From NCBI GenBank assembly GCA_016124425.1, contig WGNT01000025.1:1-64000 (forward strand): DNA of 64,000 bases, in the 5' to 3' direction. Shown piece by piece: positions 58,230-64,000 of the stretch (positions are counted from its first letter, which is position 1; each line of letters begins with the position of its first letter). A model generated the notes under the pieces. It had not been told where the DNA came from, did not search any database, and saw nothing but the letters and a program-made list of their open reading frames with translations. The stretch is from Cytophagales bacterium. Lineage in GTDB: Bacteria > Bacteroidota > Bacteroidia > Cytophagales > Cyclobacteriaceae. The position numbers were made by a program, and so were the translations under genes.

Positions 58230-58592
58230 ATGAAAACATTAACAAGAGCAGAAGAACAGATCATGCAAATCCTATGGGATTTGAAGGAGGCCTATGTGAA
58301 GGACATCCTAGAGCGTATGGAAGAGCCAAAGCCGGCCTACAACACCGTTTCTACCTTTATCCGAATACTGGAGACCAAGGGATTCGTGAAGCATCGTCCT
58401 ATCGGAAAATCCCATCAGTACTACCCCATTGTCACCAAAGATGAGTACCGTAGTTTCTCCATTAAGCGGCTGTTATCCGGCTATTTTGGCGGTTCATTTT
58501 CTAAAATGGCGAGTTTTTTCGCCAAGGACGAAAAATTGAATTTAAACGAATTGGAGCGGATTCTGGAGGAGGTAAAAAAGGATGTAAAATGA
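58230..58592 (+). CDS. BlaI/MecI/CopY-family transcriptional repressor
   Basis: A 120-residue winged-helix repressor: MKTLTRAEEQIMQILWDLKEAYVKDIL, then KPAYNTVSTFIRILETKGFVKHRPIGKSHQYYPIV, the DNA-binding region of BlaI/MecI proteins. The C-terminal dimerisation helix follows (NLNELERILEEVKKDV). Its partner is the M56 membrane protease four bases downstream, so a signal sensed by that protein should lead to cleavage or release of this repressor. Confidence 0.94.
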   Translation: MKTLTRAEEQIMQILWDLKEAYVKDILERMEEPKPAYNTVSTFIRILETKGFVKHRPIGKSHQYYPIVTKDEYRSFSIKRLLSGYFGGSFSKMASFFAKDEKLNLNELERILEEVKKDVK

Positions 58593-58596
58593 TCAG

Positions 58597-61425
58597 ATGA
58601 TGGCTGAATTTATCAATTACTTCTGGCAAAGTTTTTTTTGTCTTTGCTTTTTCTTCGGGATCTACTGGGTATTTCTGAGAAACGAGAAATCGTTCCGTTT
58701 CAACAGGGCCTTTTTGCTAATCACCCCCGCACTGGCGCTTTTGTTCCCTTTAGTAGAAATTCCCGTGAGTTTTGATAAACCCAGTATTTCTCTTGAAAAC
58801 ACCACCCTTCTAAAATCGCTCATAGAAACCTCAGAGGTAGAAACCATCGGGACCTATGGGCTCCCAGAAATCATTGTTACAGACACCAAACTTCCGCTGC
58901 TGTGGGAAATTAAAGATTATCTGCTTTTCACCTACTTAAGCATTGTCGGGCTATTGTCATTTCAGCTGTTTTGGCAATACCTGCAGCTACGGCAGCTGGA
59001 AGAAAAAGGCTGGTATCAGGCAGTTTTCAAATTAAACGGAGACTATTTCCTGATACCGACCTTTGGTCTGGCACCTGTATTTTCTTTCTTCAACAAACTC
59101 TTTTGGGACGATACGCAGCAGCTTTCCCCAGAAGAGCAGTCGCATATCATTCAGCATGAGCTGGAGCATATCCACCAAAAACACACTTGGGATGTGCTGT
59201 ATTACCAAGCACTAAGCATCCTTTTCTGGTTCAACCCAGTGATTCATCTGATGCGTCTTGCGCTTGTAGACCTCCATGAATACCTGGCCGATGAAAAGGT
59301 GCTGGGTAAAATCGAAAATAAATCAAGCTATTCTCAGCTTATCGTCAAAATGGCTTTTAAGGGACTAGATCTTCCGATTGGCAATTACTTTATCCGATCT
59401 ACTACCTTAAAAAGAATAATAATGATGAAGAAGTCAGCTAAAATCAACTGCTTCAAACTCGCCATGGTATTGCCCCTGATAGGCATGCTTTTTGGCTTGG
59501 TAAGCATGAAGACCGAGCGTGGCCTAGTCCTTTTCACCAATTACGAAACGGCCAATATCCGGACGATTGAGCAACAAATGCTCGACCTGCAGGATTCGCT
59601 TAACGTCGGCATCAAGGTCAGGAGTTTAAAGAACCCCGCACATTACGAGAAAATAGAAGCCCTACAAAACGGAGTCCTAAAAGCGCAACTAGGCGAACTG
59701 GAATATGAGTTTTCGGGAATAAAAACCGATGCCGACTACCTGAAGGTCAGGGAACTGATACAGATCCTCCGGTCAAATTCGCAGATGACGAAAACATATG
59801 AAAATGCGAAACAGTCAAGAGAGGTAGAGAATACGCCGCAGCCCGTAGCAGGATGGCAAGCTTGGGAGGACTTCCTTCGATCTCAAGTAAATTCCCCCGA
59901 AAAGGAGAAGGCCTTAGGGCTATCAGGGGTCGTCGAACTGGAATTCATTGTAGATAAAGAAGGAATCATCCGGCATCCTGTTATCCGTAGGAGCTTTGGC
60001 GGAGGAGTGGATGATCAGCTGCTTACCGCTTTGAAGAGCGAGAATGTTCCGGCATGGGAACCCGGCTTAGCTAACGACAAACCGGTTCCGGTCGTCATGT
60101 CCTACCCTTTGGGCTTTGATTTCCGGACAGATGAAGAACCAAAAACAGCCTTTTTCCCCCAGCCAAAAAATTACTTGCAATCCCAAAACTATCCCCGGGG
60201 AGGAACGAACAAATCAGAAATCTTTGATGTGGTTGAATCGATGCCGATACCACCCGGAGGAATGGAAGGCTGGAACGACTACCTTAAAGAAAATTTACGC
60301 TACCCCGCGTCTGCCAAAGAACAAAAGGTCGAAGGTACTGTCTACGTCATGTTTGTGGTAGACAAAGAAGGCAACTTGAAAAATCCGGAAATCCTACGAG
60401 GTGTAGGGGCTGGATTGGATGAAGAGGCAATGCGGGTAATAAAAGAATCTCCGGCTTGGACACCCGGCATGCAACACGGCACCTTAGTGAACGTAAAATT
60501 AAGAATGCCCATTCGGTTTAGATTGCCTGAATCTTATGTGGGCCAGGATGACAGGCTAGAGGAGCTAAAAACCGCCAACACAGACTGGAAAAACGGCGAT
60601 ATTATTCCCGGTGAAGCCTTTCATAAGCACATACAGCGAAATATCAAGTACCCAATAGAGGCACGTCAGGAGGGAGTGACTGGCACGGTAATTACCAAAC
60701 TTATTTTCGACAGCAAGGGAAACATCAAGGATCTAAGCATCGTCAAAGGACCGAATAAATCCTTAAATGAAGAGGTACTGAGACAGCTTAGGGGAGCACC
60801 TGCATGGGAAGTGGTGAACGGAAAAGACAGCTATCAGGCGGTCTACCCGATTACGTTCAAACTAGATAACGAATCCGTAAAGGAACCCGACTACCGTACA
60901 GTCCTAGGAAAAGGGACAGTTGTGGTGGGTTATGGAACCCAATCAGGTAACTTGAATCAAAACCCAAGAAGTAACGGGATTCTTTCTATCAATGTAATTA
61001 ATGATCGGTTGGTGAATTTCAACGGAGAAATACTGACGATCGATGCTAACTTGCCGCTTGCGATCAAAGCCATTTTGGAAGAAAATGGCTTTATCGCTGC
61101 CGAAACCACCGCACAACTGAGTGCGGCATCCGCCGTAAAAATGGGAACGGTACAAGATGTACAGCAAGCATTGAAGAGCAATAATATTACCCGCCTGTTG
61201 TATACCAACTCAAGGCTCAAGGACAAACAACCTAAAACGCCGGACGCCAATATCCTACTTGAAAATCAGCCCTTAGTAATCTTAGATGGCGTAGTGAATG
61301 CGTCAATAGAGGACGTTAATCCCACACATATAGAAAGCGTGTCAGTTTTAAAAGACAAAAATGCTGTTCGCCTTTACGGTGCAGCTGCTAAAAACGGCGT
61401 CATCATTGTAACCACCAAAAAATAA
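58597..61425 (+). CDS. M56 membrane metalloprotease fused to TonB-C, ExbD-like and plug-like segments
   Basis: A 942-residue protein. The N-terminal BlaR1/MecR1-like M56 part has several membrane helices and the zinc motif HELEHIHQKH (His187, Glu188, His191); a helix near residue 285 carries the chain out to the periplasm. Three TonB C-terminal-like domains follow at about 419-498 (VELEFIVDKEGIIRHPVI), 555-632 (VEGTVYVMFVVDKEGNLKNPEI) and 674-735 (VTGTVITKLIFDSKGNIKDLSI). Residues about 794-871 read like an ExbD periplasmic domain (VNFNGEILTIDANLP, MGTVQDVQQALKSNNITRLLYT). The last 52 residues copy the SusC plug signature (VNPTHIESVSVLKDKNAVRLYGAAAKNGVIIVTTKK), and VVVGYGTQ near residue 770 resembles a SusC TonB box. 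Such fusions suggest a sensor of TonB-dependent transport acting on BlaI. ExbD and plug assignments are inferred. Confidence 0.85.
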   Translation: MMAEFINYFWQSFFCLCFFFGIYWVFLRNEKSFRFNRAFLLITPALALLFPLVEIPVSFDKPSISLENTTLLKSLIETSEVETIGTYGLPEIIVTDTKLPLLWEIKDYLLFTYLSIVGLLSFQLFWQYLQLRQLEEKGWYQAVFKLNGDYFLIPTFGLAPVFSFFNKLFWDDTQQLSPEEQSHIIQHELEHIHQKHTWDVLYYQALSILFWFNPVIHLMRLALVDLHEYLADEKVLGKIENKSSYSQLIVKMAFKGLDLPIGNYFIRSTTLKRIIMMKKSAKINCFKLAMVLPLIGMLFGLVSMKTERGLVLFTNYETANIRTIEQQMLDLQDSLNVGIKVRSLKNPAHYEKIEALQNGVLKAQLGELEYEFSGIKTDADYLKVRELIQILRSNSQMTKTYENAKQSREVENTPQPVAGWQAWEDFLRSQVNSPEKEKALGLSGVVELEFIVDKEGIIRHPVIRRSFGGGVDDQLLTALKSENVPAWEPGLANDKPVPVVMSYPLGFDFRTDEEPKTAFFPQPKNYLQSQNYPRGGTNKSEIFDVVESMPIPPGGMEGWNDYLKENLRYPASAKEQKVEGTVYVMFVVDKEGNLKNPEILRGVGAGLDEEAMRVIKESPAWTPGMQHGTLVNVKLRMPIRFRLPESYVGQDDRLEELKTANTDWKNGDIIPGEAFHKHIQRNIKYPIEARQEGVTGTVITKLIFDSKGNIKDLSIVKGPNKSLNEEVLRQLRGAPAWEVVNGKDSYQAVYPITFKLDNESVKEPDYRTVLGKGTVVVGYGTQSGNLNQNPRSNGILSINVINDRLVNFNGEILTIDANLPLAIKAILEENGFIAAETTAQLSAASAVKMGTVQDVQQALKSNNITRLLYTNSRLKDKQPKTPDANILLENQPLVILDGVVNASIEDVNPTHIESVSVLKDKNAVRLYGAAAKNGVIIVTTKK

Positions 61426-61460
61426 CCTCCGTATATTCCTTTACACACACCAACCCTTAT

Positions 61461-61496
61461 AAGGACTGCTTCAACCGGAGCAGTCCTATTTTTTTC
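61461..61496 (+). terminator. intrinsic terminator after the M56 gene
   Basis: aggactgct and agcagtcct pair perfectly around an eight-base loop and are followed by attttttt. Confidence 0.9.
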
Positions 61497-61529
61497 TTCT
61501 GTGACTAAAAACAAGTCTTTGCCAGAATA

Positions 61530-61571
61530 TTGGTTACTTACGCCCATTATCCTATATTTGACGTAAGTCAA
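61530..61571 (+). promoter_or_regulatory. promoter of the CE15 gene with overlapping palindrome
   Basis: TTG at 61530-61532, a 20 bp spacer, and an exact TATATTTG at 61553-61560. The palindrome TTGAC-gtaa-GTCAA at 61558-61571 overlaps the expected transcription start, a position suited to a repressor. The ATG follows 20 bases later. Strong consensus fit; the operator role is a guess. Confidence 0.65.
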
Positions 61572-61591
61572 AATACTTAAACCCGCCATTA

Positions 61592-62797
61592 ATGATTACC
61601 AATTATTTAAGGGGAATGATTTTTTGTTTCCTCATACTCTGTCAACCGATCCTCTATGCACAGGAGGTATTCAATTACGACGAATCCAAGGTACCCGCTT
61701 ATTCCTTACCGGATCTATTTGTCACCCAAGCCGGAGAACCTGTGACGACATCTACCGCTTGGGAATTTGTCCGTAGACCGGAGATTATCCGGCTTTTCGA
61801 AGACCATGTTTACGGGCAAGTCCCCAATACATTTGATGCGGTTTCTTTTTCCGTGGTAAATGAAGATCCTCGTGCTATGGATGGCCTAGCCCATCTGAAA
61901 GAAGTGGATATTACGATATCAAGGAATAACAAGCAAATCACCATACGGTTGATACTGTTCATTCCAACGAAAGGCACAAAACCCGCCCCTGTATTCCTGT
62001 TAATCAACCACCGTGCTCCGGAAAATATCGATCCAAGTCGGAAAATTAAAATGGATTTTTGGCCTGCGGAAACGTTGATCCAGCGGGGCTATGCCGCTGC
62101 GACATTTCATGTACAGGATGTAGCCGATGACAATAAAGAAACCTTTGACGCGGACATTCTACGGACCCTCTATCCGGAACACCTACAGATGGCCAATGGC
62201 ATGCGCGGATTAGGCGCATGGGCTTGGGGGGCCATGCGTGCCATGGACTATTTCCTTCGGGATCCAGCTATAGACGCCACAAAAGCGGGGGTAGTGGGCC
62301 ATTCCAGAGGCGGCAAAGCCGCACTTTGGACCGGTGCACAGGATCCACGATGGGCCATAACAGTAAGTAACGAATCGGGCTGCGGAGGTGCAGCCATCTC
62401 TAGAAGGAAGTTTGGAGAAACAGTAAAACGGATTAACACGAATTTTCCCTACTGGTTTACAGACAATTTCAACACCTATAATGATAATGAGGACGCACTT
62501 CCGCTAGACCAGCACATGCTGATTGCGAGCATTGCACCCCGTGCGGTATATGTAGCCAGTGCCGTTGAGGATGAATGGGCTGATCCGAAAGGGGAATTTC
62601 TCGCATTAAAAGTAGGAACCCGGGTACACCGGGAAATCTACAAACATACGGCTGTCCTTCCTGAGAAACTACCCGGTACCAATGAGCCCTCCCACCTCCC
62701 TTATGCCGGACACCACATCCGCGATGGAAAACATAACTTGACGTCTTATGACTGGAATCAATTTATGGATTTTGCGGACAAACTATATGCTCATTAA
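61592..62797 (+). CDS. CE15 glucuronoyl esterase-like secreted hydrolase
   Basis: A 401-residue alpha/beta hydrolase with a signal peptide (FCFLILCQPILYAQ). The CE15 serine motif GHSRGGKAA places the nucleophile at Ser238. The acid is likely Glu261 in NESGCGGAA, and the base is a His in AGHHIRDGKHNLT (residues 374-381). CE15 enzymes hydrolyse esters between 4-O-methyl-glucuronate of xylan and lignin alcohols. It is followed 11 bases later by a mannonate dehydratase-like gene, giving a uronate theme. Confidence 0.88.
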   Translation: MITNYLRGMIFCFLILCQPILYAQEVFNYDESKVPAYSLPDLFVTQAGEPVTTSTAWEFVRRPEIIRLFEDHVYGQVPNTFDAVSFSVVNEDPRAMDGLAHLKEVDITISRNNKQITIRLILFIPTKGTKPAPVFLLINHRAPENIDPSRKIKMDFWPAETLIQRGYAAATFHVQDVADDNKETFDADILRTLYPEHLQMANGMRGLGAWAWGAMRAMDYFLRDPAIDATKAGVVGHSRGGKAALWTGAQDPRWAITVSNESGCGGAAISRRKFGETVKRINTNFPYWFTDNFNTYNDNEDALPLDQHMLIASIAPRAVYVASAVEDEWADPKGEFLALKVGTRVHREIYKHTAVLPEKLPGTNEPSHLPYAGHHIRDGKHNLTSYDWNQFMDFADKLYAH

Positions 62798-62808
62798 ACA
62801 CCAGCAAC

Positions 62809-63951
62809 ATGACCCACCGTCGATCCTTTCTAAAAAAAGGTGCCGCTTTGGCGGGCTTAACCTTATCCTCTCCCTCCGCCTTCCCGAGTAGTGGTTCCTA
62901 CCACGCCCCAAAGGAAATCCCTTACCAACGGGACATGGGGCTGGATATGTGTCTCGCCTACTTCTGGGGGATAGAACCCCTAAAAGTAGCCTTTGCCAAG
63001 CAGATGGACGTACTTGGGGCCGTTGGAGGCATCAACCCCGCGTTATCCGGATTAAACGGTGTAAATCCTTGGGAGCTTGCAGCGATCAAAGGAGTAAAAA
63101 AAGCGTGGGAAGATGTTGGTCTTACTCTTCGGGTCATTGAAGGTCCGCCCAGTTTGGGGACTGCAACAAAACTGGGATTAGCGGGAAGAGACGAGGAGAT
63201 CGACCATTTCATCCAGCTGATGAAAAACCTATCTGAAGCGGGTATTGATACCATTTGCTACAATTGGATGCCGGTGATCAATTGGGCGAGAACCACGATG
63301 GACCGTCCTAGCCGCGGTGGAGCGTTGGTCAGCGCATTTGATATTGAAGCGGTCGCACAGCAAGAAAAAATCACCGAATACGGTGCGTTGACTCACGAAA
63401 AAATGTGGGAAAATCTTACCTATTTCCTTAAGGCAGTAATCCCCGAAGCAGAGAAATACGGGATCAAATTAGCCCTTCATCCGGATGATCCTCCGATCCG
63501 TGAAATAAGAGGGATACCACGCATCATGACCTCGGTGGATGCCTTCAAACGGTTACTGGATATTTACCCAAGCCCATCTAATGGGATCACGTTCTGTCAG
63601 GGCAGTTTTGCATCTATGGGCGAAAAGGACAAGGGGGTAGATATTCCTGCTGCTATCCGTTATTTCGGGAAACGTAAGGCTATTCATTTTGTGCATTTCA
63701 GGGACGTTCGTGGTCATGCAACCAATTTCGAAGAAACCTTTCACGATGACGGCAAAACCGACATGTATGCGGCCATGAAGAGTTACTACGAAATTGGATT
63801 TAAGGGCCCAATACGCCCGGACCATGTACCCACGATGGCTGGAGATAGTAACGACAAACCCGGCTACAGTTCCATCGGCACGCTATTCGCCATCGGCTAT
63901 ATGCGGGGACTGATGGAAGGGATTGTAAAAGAAAATCCCCAAGATCTTTGA
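62809..63951 (+). CDS. exported mannonate dehydratase (UxuA-like), Tat signal
   Basis: A 380-residue TIM-barrel protein with UxuA-like signatures: YNWMPVINW, KLALHPDDPPI, CQGSFASMGE, VHFRDVRGH, EETFHDDGKTDMYAAM and RPDHVPTM, with the metal-binding His, Cys and Asp positions in place. UxuA removes water from D-mannonate to give 2-keto-3-deoxygluconate. It differs from cytoplasmic UxuA by an N-terminal twin-arginine signal (HRRSFLKKGAALAGLTLSS), so it is folded in the cytoplasm and exported. Coupled to the CE15 gene. The real substrate may be a related sugar acid. The last 49 bases of the window hold nothing identifiable. Confidence 0.85.
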   Translation: MTHRRSFLKKGAALAGLTLSSPSAFPSSGSYHAPKEIPYQRDMGLDMCLAYFWGIEPLKVAFAKQMDVLGAVGGINPALSGLNGVNPWELAAIKGVKKAWEDVGLTLRVIEGPPSLGTATKLGLAGRDEEIDHFIQLMKNLSEAGIDTICYNWMPVINWARTTMDRPSRGGALVSAFDIEAVAQQEKITEYGALTHEKMWENLTYFLKAVIPEAEKYGIKLALHPDDPPIREIRGIPRIMTSVDAFKRLLDIYPSPSNGITFCQGSFASMGEKDKGVDIPAAIRYFGKRKAIHFVHFRDVRGHATNFEETFHDDGKTDMYAAMKSYYEIGFKGPIRPDHVPTMAGDSNDKPGYSSIGTLFAIGYMRGLMEGIVKENPQDL

Positions 63952-64000
63952 CACGTATTAGTACCTACGGCTACCTGGCATAAGGTAAATTTAGGTCAAT

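Noticed and set aside
1..64000. CRISPR array, rRNA operon, intact insertion sequence or replication origin
   Set aside because: No spaced direct repeats other than the 57-base coding units, no rRNA-like sequence, no transposase, no dnaA-box cluster noticed by eye.

Overview
The window reads as a chromosomal segment of a member of the Bacteroidota, probably Cytophagales or Sphingobacteriales (inference). The evidence is three SusC/SusD outer-membrane pairs, lipoproteins with short lipoboxes, promoter elements of the Bacteroidota -33/-7 type (TTG, then about 20 bp, then TAnnTTTG), few Shine-Dalgarno sequences, and families typical of the phylum (Y4yA-type PLP enzyme, M56/BlaI pairs with TonB domains, CE15 esterase, lmo0937-type peptide). 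No rRNA, CRISPR array or intact insertion sequence was seen. There is one tRNA, tRNA-Arg(UCG).

Layout. 0.2-0.8 kb: a small 19-residue-repeat protein that looks frameshifted. 0.9-21 kb: nutrient uptake, with a large FG-GAP/ASPIC-UnbV lipoprotein, two susCD loci on the minus strand (one followed by a lipocalin-like lipoprotein) and a divergent third susCD pair on the plus strand. None has a CAZyme or a dedicated regulator beside it. 21-30 kb: a stress and DNA-repair block, with Ku and LigD (bacterial NHEJ), a GH13 glucan enzyme overlapping topoisomerase IB, and a large-subunit catalase with a C-terminal DJ-1-like domain. 30.5-34.7 kb: a tightly overlapping three-gene operon (SbnA-like synthase, FAD/NAD(P)-binding protein, Y4yA-type decarboxylase) that looks like part of a siderophore or unusual amino-acid pathway. 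34.8-41.5 kb: CsbD, a three-gene phosphorelay on the minus strand, a 50-aa lmo0937-type membrane peptide, a possible small RNA, and a response regulator with an NtrC-type sigma-54 activator on the plus strand.

41.7-46.3 kb: YetF/DUF421 and another membrane protein, then a secreted FAD oxidoreductase with a heparinase II/III-type lyase, likely polysaccharide degradation. 46.5-48.6 kb: a lone LolD-type ABC ATPase and sucC. 48.7-51.8 kb: a decayed mobile island next to tRNA-Arg. It holds a tyrosine recombinase broken by an in-frame TAA and lacking a catalytic His, a phage tail fragment, other coding scraps, and an AT-rich coupled pair (a ribbon-helix-helix-like small protein plus a 217-aa protein of unknown function). 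52-57.4 kb: housekeeping and stress genes (VOC protein, F420-reductase-like protein, SERCA-type P-ATPase, class I aldolase). 58.2-61.4 kb: a BlaI repressor with an unusual M56 protease that appears to carry three TonB-C domains, an ExbD-like segment and a SusC-plug-like tail. 61.6-63.95 kb: a secreted CE15 glucuronoyl esterase followed by a mannonate dehydratase homologue with a Tat-type signal, pointing to glucuronoxylan or lignin-carbohydrate use.

The best candidates for something undescribed are the M56/TonB/ExbD/plug fusion, the SbnA-FAD-Y4yA operon that lacks SbnB and a NIS synthetase, and the RHH/217-aa pair in the relic island. All family names are from reading motifs by eye; no database search was run.
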